A stretch of 64,000 bases of DNA from Candidatus Roseilinea sp. (lineage in GTDB: Bacteria > Chloroflexota > Anaerolineae > J036 > Brachytrichaceae). The DNA is taken from assembly GCA_025998955.1 (NCBI GenBank), contig AP024676.1, forward strand, positions 62,001 through 126,000, given 5' to 3'. The notes beneath the pieces are model-generated. The model ran no database searches, was not told the origin of the DNA, and saw only the letters and a program-made list of their open reading frames with translations. The translations under genes and the position numbers were made by a program. Of the stretch, positions 8,701-15,397 are shown piece after piece. The stretch's first letter is position 1, and every line of letters begins with the position of its first letter.

Positions 8701-10310
8701 GGCTCGCCCTCGGGGACTTCGATCGGGCCGAGGAGGGAGTCCACGTAGGCCTCGACGTCGGCGAGGCGGGCGCGGAGGTTGCCGAGTTCGGCGCTCTCGG
8801 CGTCCACCTGGGCGGCGAGGGAGGCCTTGGCCTGGTCGAGGTCGGTCAGGCGGGCCTGGAGCAGGCCGAGCTTGGCGCTGAGGTCGGGGGCGGGCTCGCC
8901 CTCGGGGACTTCGATCGGGCCGAGGAGGGAGTCCACGTAGGCCTCGACGTCGGCGAGGCGGGCGCGGAGGTTGCCGAGTTCGGCGCTCTCGGCGTCCACC
9001 TGGGCGGCGAGGGAGGCCTTGGCCTGGTCGAGGTCGGTCAGGCGGGCCTGGAGCAGGCCGAGCTTGGCGCTGAGGTCGGGGGCGGGCTCGCCCTCGGGGA
9101 CTTCGATCGGGCCGAGGAGGGAGTCCACGTAGGCCTCGACGTCGGCGAGGCGGGCGCGGAGGTTGCCGAGTTCGGCGCTCTTAGCGTCTATCTGAGCCAT
9201 GAGTTCGGCTTTGCTGACGGTCTCTGTCTTCAGGTCAGCGCGAAGCGCGTCGTACCTCTTCTGCAGATCCTCCAACTCCGTAGTGCGCGCCTGGAGCTGC
9301 GTCTCCAGTTCGGCCTTGTCGGCGACGACGGCGTCGAGTTCGGCTTTGATCGCGGCGAGTTGAGATTGCAGTTCTTGGGGTGGCGCACCCTGTTGTACCT
9401 CTCCGCCCAATGCAGCACCGGCGGCGACGAGCCCCATCGCTCCGGCCGGGCCGATGCCTTGCCTCTCAGTCGTCTCGATGGTGATTTGGGTCGGCTGCGC
9501 CTGCACGCTCCCCAGACGGTCTTCATACTCCTTCGTGCGCTTCTCGTACATGGCGACGAGTTCTGCGCTGGCGAAGGCCAGCGTGGCAAGGCCGTCGCGC
9601 AGAGAAAGGACTTCGTTTTGCAATGCAGCAACGCGCACTTCGAGTTCTGCCGTAGCTGCTTGCGTCGTTTCATCCGTGGTAGCGACGGTTGCTTCTGCCG
9701 GAGCAGCACGTTCTCCCTGCAGCTCGACTTCGTCCACGACCACTTCCGTTGCAGGCAATTCTGCCTCGGGTTCAGGCATCTTCAGTGTGGTCTGGAAGCG
9801 GCTTGCATCGTCTGCTTCGGCAGCCTCAGCTGAGAATTGGGCGCGCAGCGTAGCGATTTCACGCTCCGTTTCCTCAGCTGCAATGCGAGCGCGCAGCTCA
9901 TCGGCTTCCGCCAGCGCTTTGGCCAATTGCGCTCTTAGCTCGTCCAGTTCGGCGTTGCACTGGCGCAGCTCGACTTCCAAGGCCGGGCGATCCGTAGTGG
10001 CTGCGCGCAGTTCGTCTTGCAACCGCGCAATGACTAAGGTGGACTCTTCCTGCCCTTGCGTGGCTAAGCGCAGTTTCTCTTCGAGGATGCCGATGTTGGC
10101 GTTGAGGGTATTGATGTGAGAGTCCTTGACGACCAATTCCGATTGTATGTTGGTGAGGTCGAGCTTCGCATTCTCGGCAGCCGTCTGCGCCGTTCGCACG
10201 CGCGACTCCAGCTCGCTGATGGTCCCGCTCGCCTGGCCTCGAGCGAGGAACCAGCCGATGATGAGGCCGATGATGAGCGCGGCGATCAGTAACAGGATGG
10301 TGATTTCCAT
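5787..10310 (-). CDS. Giant membrane-anchored coiled-coil protein with ten 64-aa repeats and two C-terminal HhH-like motifs
   Basis: About 1507 residues from the ATG at 10310, which has an aggag site seven bases upstream; the frame stays open 16 codons further back. One transmembrane helix (about residues 3-21) is followed by coiled coil. Residues about 376-1033 are ten near-identical 64-residue repeats: helix, a 13-residue hinge GPIEVPEGEPAPD, then helix. A diverged eleventh unit follows. Two Ala/Gly-rich hydrophobic stretches lie near 287 and 1183. The C-terminus has two related motifs, RGIGSVFEQRLYAAGI and EGIGSVYERRLYEAGI, resembling the helix-hairpin-helix domains of DUF4332-like proteins. 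I know no characterised protein with this whole architecture. It is probably co-transcribed with the shorter coiled-coil gene upstream. Confidence 0.85.
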   Translation of the reverse strand: MEITILLLIAALIIGLIIGWFLARGQASGTISELESRVRTAQTAAENAKLDLTNIQSELVVKDSHINTLNANIGILEEKLRLATQGQEESTLVIARLQDELRAATTDRPALEVELRQCNAELDELRAQLAKALAEADELRARIAAEETEREIATLRAQFSAEAAEADDASRFQTTLKMPEPEAELPATEVVVDEVELQGERAAPAEATVATTDETTQAATAELEVRVAALQNEVLSLRDGLATLAFASAELVAMYEKRTKEYEDRLGSVQAQPTQITIETTERQGIGPAGAMGLVAAGAALGGEVQQGAPPQELQSQLAAIKAELDAVVADKAELETQLQARTTELEDLQKRYDALRADLKTETVSKAELMAQIDAKSAELGNLRARLADVEAYVDSLLGPIEVPEGEPAPDLSAKLGLLQARLTDLDQAKASLAAQVDAESAELGNLRARLADVEAYVDSLLGPIEVPEGEPAPDLSAKLGLLQARLTDLDQAKASLAAQVDAESAELGNLRARLADVEAYVDSLLGPIEVPEGEPAPDLSAKLGLLQARLTDLDQAKASLAAQVDAESAELGNLRARLADVEAYVDSLLGPIEVPEGEPAPDLSAKLGLLQARLTDLDQAKASLAAQVDAESAELGNLRARLADVEAYVDSLLGPIEVPEGEPAPDLSAKLGLLQARLTDLDQAKASLAAQVDAESAELGNLRARLADVEAYVDSLLGPIEVPEGEPAPDLSAKLGLFQARLTDLDQAKASLAAQVDAESAELGNLRARLADIEAYVDSLLGPIEVPEGEPAPDLSAKLGLLQARLTDLDQAKASLAAQVDAESAELGNLRARLADVEAYVDSLLGPIEVPEGEPAPDLSAKLGLLQARLTDLDQAKASLAAQVDAESAELGNLRARLADVEAYVDSLLGPIEVPEGEPAPDLSAKLGLLQARLTDLDQAKASLAAQVDAESAELGNLRARLADVEAYVDSLLGPIEVPEGEPAPDLSAKLGLLQARLTDLDQAKASLAAQVDAESAELGNLRVRLADVEADIDAWLRTQIEVPEGEMPADLKGKLALFKSSFYGLKQAREGAEARLQESDARLASLNEQLAKLQGELEATAQAKAELEIKLHEKETDFTKLSEQLAAVQRELDDTHRAKADLVAQVDSLSAAKSDLEAQLGELEKRIRQLEEEQQDGRRSTLGTAVIAAGAATLGVAAAGGEGEGQATAQADLTAQLEAKDAAIAELNARLEATKSVLQAREAEFGELQARLDALTAANNELTARLAQAPAPEADREGELAELRAQLAELQDRLNAVIAERDAFKAELEARAPAPAPAAEAVPDERLTLVREYVKETKQAAIRAATEAGHEIRTSECPQDLAMTRGIGSVFEQRLYAAGIGTFWELANLTDDDFKRILELDDRQLLRVDFEAIRTDARRLALETDSVGRVWQGAEPDDFEPLEGIGSVYERRLYEAGICTYEALASTPVERLMEICPPTKLRKPNYADWIAQARILAQKKRRGA
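7212..9182 (-). repeat. Tandem 192-bp coding repeat, about 10.3 units
   Basis: The same 192-bp unit recurs with constant phase; for example the cgccctcggg core is at 7361, 7553, 7745, 7937, 8129, 8321, 8513, 8705, 8897 and 9089. Copies are almost identical at DNA level. The few differences include gaggtcaggcgc for gaggtcgggggc near 7920 and 8115, an atgtcg for acgtcg near 7985, and a ctggaac for ctggagc near 8090. Synonymous sites are conserved, so the array is recent or kept uniform by recombination. Copy number may be wrong if assembled from short reads. Confidence 0.95.
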
Positions 10311-10370
10311 AGCTTTACTCCTGTATCCGCGGAGGTTCGATGGCCTCCTCCGCATCATGGGCTAATGCGA

Positions 10371-11180
10371 TTAGCTCTCGTCGGGCACCGGTAGTCCGGC
10401 TTCGCTCAAACGCGCTTTTAAGGCGTTGATATACGCCAGCGCCTTGCCTAGCGAATCTTCCTTCATCTTGATCAGGGTCGAGGTATAGAGCGCCAGCTCG
10501 GCGGCCACATCGTTGCGGGTGCGGGCGAGCTTGGCTTCCAGATCTTCCTTCACGGTGCTGCCCACTTCGACATCGTGATGTAGCTTCTGCACCTCGGCCG
10601 CGAGCGAGTTCAGCTCGACCTCCTTGCTGCCCAGCACGCCTACGACTGCATCGTAGTTAGTCTTTATCGTTGCAAGTTCGGCGTTGGCGCCGTCGAGCTG
10701 TGTGGTCAATTCGGCAACGCGAGCCGTCGCTTCATCGAATTGGCTTCGGAGCTGGGCGAGGGTAGACTTCATCTGCTCCAGCTCGGTCACGCGCTCGTTC
10801 AGGTGCGTCTCCAGGCCGGCCTTCTCTTCCATCAGCGACCGAATGTTGGCTTCGAGGGCAGCTTTCTGTTCTTTGAGCGCCTGAACGCTGGCCTCAAGGC
10901 TGGTCTTCTCATCGCTCAACGCCTGGACGTTGCTTTCTAGCGTGGCGATCAGGTTGCGAGAATCCACCAAGCTGGCCTCGGTGGTGCGGATGTTGGCTTG
11001 CAGCGTCTGCACCTGGCTGCGGGTGTCGTTCAGTTCACGTTCGGCGTTTCGGAATTTCGCGTCTAGGTCACGAAAGCGACTCTCGGCTTCTTCGACGCGC
11101 CGGCGATAGGGGATGACGGTAAAAATTGCGCCGATGATTATGCCAATAATCGCGGCGATGATGAGGGGTAGCCAGTCCAT
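10371..11180 (-). CDS. Membrane-anchored coiled-coil protein
   Basis: A 269-residue protein with one N-terminal transmembrane helix (about residues 4-24, LPLIIAAIIGIIIGAIFTVI) followed by Arg-rich residues and a long uninterrupted coiled coil of 11- and 7-residue periodicity (for example LEANIRSLMEEKAGLETHL). The last 40 residues (AELALYTSTLIKMKEDSLGKA) form a separate helical end. A strong site (aaggaggaaag) precedes the ATG. The gene lies 60 bases upstream of the giant coiled-coil gene and has the same topology, so the two probably form an operon and may interact. No enzymatic motif is visible. Confidence 0.8.
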   Translation of the reverse strand: MDWLPLIIAAIIGIIIGAIFTVIPYRRRVEEAESRFRDLDAKFRNAERELNDTRSQVQTLQANIRTTEASLVDSRNLIATLESNVQALSDEKTSLEASVQALKEQKAALEANIRSLMEEKAGLETHLNERVTELEQMKSTLAQLRSQFDEATARVAELTTQLDGANAELATIKTNYDAVVGVLGSKEVELNSLAAEVQKLHHDVEVGSTVKEDLEAKLARTRNDVAAELALYTSTLIKMKEDSLGKALAYINALKARLSEAGLPVPDES

Positions 11181-11324
11181 ATTTCTTTCCTCCTTCGGAG
11201 CTTTATAAGGGGTTCATGTGAAAATCTGATTTCGAGTTTGAACGAGTACGCGACAAATGTCAATGTATTCGCCGTAAGATGTTTGCAAAAAACTATTTGA
11301 GCGGGCGGTGAGCGCGACGAGCGC

Positions 11325-11330
11325 TACAAT
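11325..11330 (+). promoter_or_regulatory. Candidate -10 box (TACAAT) for acuI
   Basis: TACAAT lies exactly 6 bases before the ATG at 11337 with no ribosome-binding site between, which suggests a leaderless start. A TTGAGC at 11297 is 22 bases upstream, too far for a standard -35. Confidence 0.45.
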
Positions 11331-11336
11331 CCCCGT

Positions 11337-12344
11337 ATGGATCGAGAATTTATGGCGCTCGTTGTGAGCGAGCGGCCGGAAGGCGGATTCGAGCGATCGG
11401 TGGTGGTGCGCTGGTTGGCCGACCTACCCGTGAACGACGTGCTGATCCGTGTGCATTACTCGTCGTTGAACTATAAGGATGCGCTCTCCGCCATCGGCAA
11501 TCGGGGGGTGACCCGCCGCTATCCGCATACGCCGGGTATTGACGCTGCTGGCGAGGTCGTCGAGAGCACGAGTGCGGACTTCAAGCCGGGCGACCAGGTC
11601 ATCGTCACCGGCTATGACTTGGGCATGAATACGCCAGGTGGCTTTGGCCAATACGTCCGCGTGCCGGCGTCATGGGTGGTGAGGAAGCCGGAAGGCTTGA
11701 CCTTGCGCGAGAGCATGATGCTAGGCACGGCCGGCTTCACCGCAGCGCTCAGCGTGTATCAACTCCAGCGCCACGCGGTGACGCCGGAGCAAGGCGATGT
11801 GCTGGTGACCGGCGCAAGTGGTGGGGTGGGCTGCCTGGCCGTCGCGATCTTAAGCAAGCTGGGGTATCGCGTCATCGCAGCGACGGGCAAGGCCGATGCA
11901 GGTGACTGGCTGAAACAGCTTGGCGCGCAGGAGATCCTCTCGCGCGACGACGTCCGCGATGCGAGCGGCAAAGCGCTGTTGAAAGAGCGTTGGGCCGGCG
12001 TGGTGGACGCTGTCGGTGGAGAAATCCTTGCCACAGCGATCAAAGCGACGAAGCGCGGCGGGTGCGTGGCTTGCTGCGGCAATGTCGCATCCCCCGAGTT
12101 GCACATCACGGTGTATCCGTTCATCCTGCGCGGCGTGACCTTGCAGGGTGTGGACTCCGCCGAAACGCCGATGCCGTTGCGGTTGCAACTGTGGCGCACC
12201 CTGGCCGGCGAATGGAAGCCGTTGCCGGCAGCGTTCGCAGCCATCGCCCAGACCGTCAAACTCGACGCGCTTAGCCCGATGATTGATGCGATTTTGCACG
12301 GCCGAATCCGTGGGCGAGTGGTGGTGGATTTGGATGGTGAGTAG
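11337..12344 (+). CDS. acuI: YhdH/AcuI-family NADPH-dependent acrylyl-CoA reductase-like oxidoreductase
   Basis: A 335-residue medium-chain dehydrogenase/reductase without the zinc-binding cysteines of alcohol dehydrogenases. Family marks are YSSLNYKDAL (41-50), HTPGIDAAGEV (64-74), the nucleotide-binding TGASGGVG (158-165) and GVDSAETPM near 280. AcuI reduces acryloyl-CoA to propionyl-CoA in the cytoplasm; YhdH homologues act on similar enones, so the precise substrate is uncertain. Removing the downstream insertion sequence would leave only 62 bases to the thioredoxin gene on the same strand, so the two were probably co-transcribed. Confidence 0.87.
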   Translation: MDREFMALVVSERPEGGFERSVVVRWLADLPVNDVLIRVHYSSLNYKDALSAIGNRGVTRRYPHTPGIDAAGEVVESTSADFKPGDQVIVTGYDLGMNTPGGFGQYVRVPASWVVRKPEGLTLRESMMLGTAGFTAALSVYQLQRHAVTPEQGDVLVTGASGGVGCLAVAILSKLGYRVIAATGKADAGDWLKQLGAQEILSRDDVRDASGKALLKERWAGVVDAVGGEILATAIKATKRGGCVACCGNVASPELHITVYPFILRGVTLQGVDSAETPMPLRLQLWRTLAGEWKPLPAAFAAIAQTVKLDALSPMIDAILHGRIRGRVVVDLDGE

Positions 12345-12351
12345 GAAGTGG

Positions 12352-12360
12352 GGATGACAC
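12352..12360 (+). repeat. Target-site duplication, left copy
   Basis: The 9 bases ggatgacac directly precede the left terminal inverted repeat of the insertion sequence and recur at 13913-13921 directly after its right end. Confidence 0.93.
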
Positions 12361-13912
12361 GGGTGCATTTCAATTTTGGGGCAGGAGTGCGCCGAAGAAG
12401 CGCACAGACTGACCTCGCCCGCGCGGGCATAGACGCCGTCGTGGATTGACAGACCGGCATATCAGAGCCGCTGCGGGCATAATGCGAGGACAGTTATATC
12501 CGGGAGGTGTGCCATGAAAGAGACCAGGGCGACGACACAGCGCAAGTCAGCGTCTTCGCCACGGCGAGGCGAGATGAAAGCGGTGCTGATGCGAGAAGCG
12601 GAGGCCGTGATCGATGAATTGCTGGACTGGAATGAACAGGCCGGCCAGCCGACGCTGACGCAGATCGAGGAGGTGATCCTGAAGCTGCGCAAGCGGATGA
12701 GCGAGGCGATGGCGGTCACCGTGATCGAGGCGCAAGAGGCGAGCCGCCCGGTGCCGGGGCCGGTCTGTCCGCAGTGCGGGCGGGAGATGCACTCCAAAGG
12801 CCGCAAGCGGAACACGGTCGAGAGCCGCGTGGGCAGCCTGCCCGTGCAGCGAGGATACTACTACTGTGAAGCCTGCCGCGTCGGGCTTTTCCCCCCTCGA
12901 TCGGCAGCTGGCGGTGTGGGACAAGCACTGGAGCGAACAGGTGGCCAAGCAGGCGGTGTGGCTGAGCGGGCTGGTGACGTTTGAGGAAGCGGAGCGCATC
13001 CTGGGACAGGTGGGCGGGCTGGTCATGTCCGACAGCAGTGTGTGGCGGCGGGTGGCGGTATGGGGAGAGCGCTTTCGGGGGGTAGAAGCCACGCAACGCG
13101 CCCTGGCGGACGGCGGCGGGCGCACCGCCGAGGCGGCGACCGTGCCGGGCAAGATGGGTGTCGCCCTGGACGGAGCAACGGTTCATGTGCGTGGCGAAGG
13201 CTGGAAGGAACTCAAGGTGGGGTGCGTGTTCGATGTCGTGCTACAGCCGACTTGGGATCGCCAGAGCGAGGAGTGGGTTGACACGGCCCACGCCGTCCGC
13301 GCCAGCTACGTCGCCCATCTGGGCGGGCCGGAACGGTTCGGCCAGGTGTTGCGGACGGCCGCCCAACGTCGCGGCTGGACGCAGGCACGTGACACCATCG
13401 CCTTGGGCGATGGCGCCGGGTGGATTTGGAATCTGGTCAGCGAGCACTTCTACGACAGCCGACAAGCCGTGGACTGGTATCACGCCAGCCAGCATCTGTG
13501 GCAGGTTGCTCACGGCCTGCACGCAGCAGGCAGCCCGGCGGCCCAGGCTTGGTATCGTGCCCACGAAACCCTCCTGTTCCAGGGCCATGCCGATCGGATT
13601 GCGGCTCGACTCCGTCAGGCCGCCCATACCCATCCCCAGCACGCCGAGATGCTACGGCGTGAAGCGGGCTACTTCGGGGACAACTGGCGACGCATGCAAT
13701 ACCAGAGCCTGCACGAAGACGGCTGGCCGATCGGCAGCGGCGTGGTCGAGAGCGCCTGCAAGCAATTCCGTCACCGCTTCGCCGGTAGCAGGATGCGCTG
13801 GAGCCGTCCCGGCATCGAGCGTCTGCTCCCGATTCGGGCGGCCGTCATGGGTCACGCCTTTGACGCGATGTGGTCTGCTGCCTATTCTTCGCCCCCAAAC
13901 TGAAATAGACCC
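12361..13912 (+). mobile_element. Complete insertion sequence, ISKra4-like, 1552 bp
   Basis: Both ends are visible. The left end gggtgcatttcaattttggg and the inverted right end gggtctatttcagtttgggg agree at 18 of the first 22 positions and both begin GGG. The element is flanked by the 9-bp direct repeat ggatgacac, which proves transposition into this spot. It encodes one transposase in two overlapping frames. Terminal GGG, 9-bp duplication, size and transposase type all suit the ISKra4 family; this attribution is from memory of the family. It inserted 16 bases after the acuI stop, between acuI and the thioredoxin gene. Confidence 0.93.
12514..13903 (+). CDS. ISKra4-family DDE transposase, read in two frames
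   Basis: The first frame runs from ATG 12514 (ribosome site gggaggtg) and carries a zinc-ribbon (CPQCGREM...YYYCEACRVGLFPP). The second frame, readable from about 12866 to 13903, carries the catalytic domain with likely DDE residues in VALDGATVHV, ALGDGAGWIW and SGVVESACKQFRHR. The frames join only by a +1 (or -2) shift at a ttttcccccc run near 12887-12896, giving LFPP-LDRQLAVW. This could be programmed frameshifting on the homopolymer or a single-base indel that inactivated the gene. Apart from this shift the protein is full length, about 460 residues. Confidence 0.88.
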
Positions 13913-13921
13913 GGATGACAC
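13913..13921 (+). repeat. Target-site duplication, right copy
   Basis: ggatgacac, identical to 12352-12360, immediately outside the right inverted repeat. Confidence 0.93.
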
Positions 13922-13963
13922 TCGCAACCAGCGACTAGCAACTAGCGACTGGTAACTAGAGAG
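13922..13963. repeat. Low-complexity gcgactagcaactag repeat
   Basis: Degenerate iterations of (g)caac-tagcgac-tag fill the spacer before the thioredoxin gene. Similar short iterated spacer tracts occur at 16958-17005, 19873-20010 and 22848-22945. Confidence 0.6.
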
Positions 13964-13967
13964 TGAG

Positions 13968-14450
13968 ATGACGATCGTTCAGATTTTCAACCAGTATTCG
14001 TTCTTCCTGTTGCCGGCGATCGTGCTGGCCGTTGCGGCAGTAGTATTGATTCGCCGGCGGGCAAGGCCGATCTTTTGGGCGGCGTGGGGCGCAGTGCTCG
14101 TCGGCATCGTCGCCTATGCACTGATCAGTCGCGTGCCACAAACGGCGACGGTGAAGTTAGACACCGCAGCCGCCATCCGCGCGACGATCCAAAATGCAGG
14201 CAAGCCCACTCTGGTCGAGTTCTACTCCAACTACTGAACCGCTTGCATCAGCGCGCGTCCGGCCGTGCGCCGGATCGAAGAGGAATGGAAGACCGGCCAG
14301 GTGCTGTTGCTCGACATGGCCAACCCCGGCACACGCGAATTCGCTGCGCAAGTCGGCTTCGAGTTCACGCCCACGTTCATCCTGTACGACGCGCAGGGCA
14401 ACGAGGTGCAACGGTGGCGCCGGCCGCCGGAGCTGAGCGAGCTGCCATGA
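13968..14450 (+). CDS. Membrane-anchored thioredoxin-like protein with TGA (candidate selenocysteine) at the first redox position
   Basis: A single frame of 160 residues interrupted only by TGA at 14235-14237. Two transmembrane helices (about 11-28 and 34-53) precede a thioredoxin domain: PTLVEFYSNY, then TGA at position 90, then TAC (Cys93), and the cis-proline segment FTPTFILYDAQG (Pro135). The TGA falls exactly where the first cysteine of CxxC belongs, giving UxxC if read as selenocysteine. The downstream half is fully conserved in frame, and a hairpin of bacterial SECIS type follows. Alternatives are a nonsense mutation of TGC/TGT, plausible because an insertion sequence sits 55 bases upstream, or a sequencing error. 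TGA ends other genes here, so general recoding is excluded. Confidence 0.72.
14257..14275 (+). promoter_or_regulatory. Candidate bacterial SECIS hairpin
   Basis: tccggc (14258-14263) pairs perfectly with gccgga (14269-14274), extended by a G-T pair, around the loop cgtgc. The loop begins 27 bases after the TGA and has a G in its second position. Both agree with the known bSECIS pattern (apical loop 16-37 bases after UGA, G in the first two loop positions). GC-rich coding sequence often forms such stems by chance, so this alone is weak. Confidence 0.45.
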
Positions 14451-14497
14451 GCGCTTCGTCATGCAGCGCGAGCCGAAAGAAGCTCACAGCGCATCTT

Positions 14498-14869
14498 TCA
14501 ACCCGCCATTTCGATAGCACATTCGATGTGCTCGAGTTGTGAGGTGGCGTTGCGCGCATCCAGTTCGATGGCGATCACGTCAATCTGCCATTGTGCGTCG
14601 TGAAAGCCGTGCTCGTCCAAGTAAGCCTGAGCGGTGGCGATCAGCTTGGCGCGCTTGCGTGGGGAGATGGTCTCCTCCGGCCGGCCGTAAGTGTCGCTGC
14701 GCCGGGTGCGCACTTCGACGAAGACGATGGTCTCGCCGCGTTCGGCCACGATGTCGAGTTCGCCGTGACCACTGCGCCAGTTGCGCGCCCGCACGGTGTA
14801 GCCGCGCTGTTCCAGATAGTTGGCTGCAATGGCCTCGCCCCATGCGCCGACGTCGCTGCGTTTCGCCAT
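14498..14869 (-). CDS. yraN: UPF0102 / YraN family predicted nuclease-like protein
   Basis: A 123-residue protein starting MAKRSDVGAWGEAIAANYLEQ, the usual YraN opening in which a Glu lies in the first helix. The PD-(D/E)xK-like core is GHGELDIVAERGETIVFVEVRTR; the last catalytic position is Arg in place of the usual Lys, as in a subset of the family. Function is unknown, though a nuclease role is often proposed. Its ATG overlaps the stop of the upstream membrane protein gene (TGATG), which implies translational coupling. The frame is open further upstream, but that region encodes the neighbour. Confidence 0.87.
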   Translation of the reverse strand: MAKRSDVGAWGEAIAANYLEQRGYTVRARNWRSGHGELDIVAERGETIVFVEVRTRRSDTYGRPEETISPRKRAKLIATAQAYLDEHGFHDAQWQIDVIAIELDARNATSQLEHIECAIEMAG

Positions 14870-15312
14870 CAGGCCTCTTCTTCTGCTTCGGGCGGGTGAG
14901 CGGTTTCGCGCCCGGCGATCGTCGCGGCGACCAAGCTGATGCCGAGGCTGACCAGCCCGAAGATGAGGATCAGCCCAGGCCGGACCTCTGCCCCCGGCAC
15001 CTGGCCGCCGAGGACGAGCGTGGAAGCGACCAGCCCCATGATCGCGCCGACGCCCACCCATAAGCCGACTGCGGTGCCAAGCACCTTGCCCACACGCGGA
15101 TCGGTGAAGCCGGTCGCGGCCTTGCGCCCTGCCATGATGGCGATGGTCGCGGCCGTGGCGAGGTTGCCCCACCAGCCGGCCGAAAGCGCCGCGCCGGCCA
15201 TGAGGGCGTTGTTTCTCTCCAGCAACGAGAGCAGAAAGAGCTGAATCAGGATTGCGACCGATGCCGTCGCGACGAACGAAATGATCAAATACCGCAAGTG
15301 CAAACGATTCAT
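14869..15312 (-). CDS. Four-helix membrane protein of unknown function
   Basis: A 147-residue protein with four predicted membrane helices (about 8-30, 37-61, 77-98 and 108-132) rich in Gly and Ala, and an acidic C-terminus (HPPEAEEEA). I do not recognise a family. Its stop overlaps the yraN start, so the two are translated together, but this gives no clear functional hint. Confidence 0.72.
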   Translation of the reverse strand: MNRLHLRYLIISFVATASVAILIQLFLLSLLERNNALMAGAALSAGWWGNLATAATIAIMAGRKAATGFTDPRVGKVLGTAVGLWVGVGAIMGLVASTLVLGGQVPGAEVRPGLILIFGLVSLGISLVAATIAGRETAHPPEAEEEA

Positions 15313-15397
15313 ATCACAACTCCCGACGCCTGTACTCCAGACTCCTGCGTGCTCGGACGGACGGTAGCTTCGTTAAGAAGTCGAGAGTGGGACGTAG

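Noticed and set aside
7212-9182. A CRISPR-like regular array
   Set aside because: The whole 192-bp unit is repeated with no variable spacers, and it is in-frame coding sequence; there are no cas genes.
6795-9833. A 1012-codon open frame on the plus strand, opposite the coiled-coil gene
   Set aside because: It arises because the 192-bp repeat unit is free of stops in the opposite frame; its product is a low-complexity Gly/Leu/Ala repeat with no start signal, whereas the minus-strand frame encodes a coherent membrane-anchored coiled coil with a ribosome site.
13968-14237. A truncated 89-residue membrane protein followed by a separate short gene at 14265
   Set aside because: The two parts are in one frame and together make a complete thioredoxin with the TGA exactly at the active site; separate genes would split the fold.
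14235-14237. General reassignment of TGA to an amino acid
   Set aside because: Several intact genes here, such as nirS, the DUF1361 gene and the LysM transpeptidase, end in TGA at the expected position.
14870-15172. N-terminal extension of YraN to 15172
   Set aside because: That stretch lies in the other frame of the membrane protein gene; MAKRSDVGAWGE is the usual YraN start and overlaps its neighbour's stop as TGATG.
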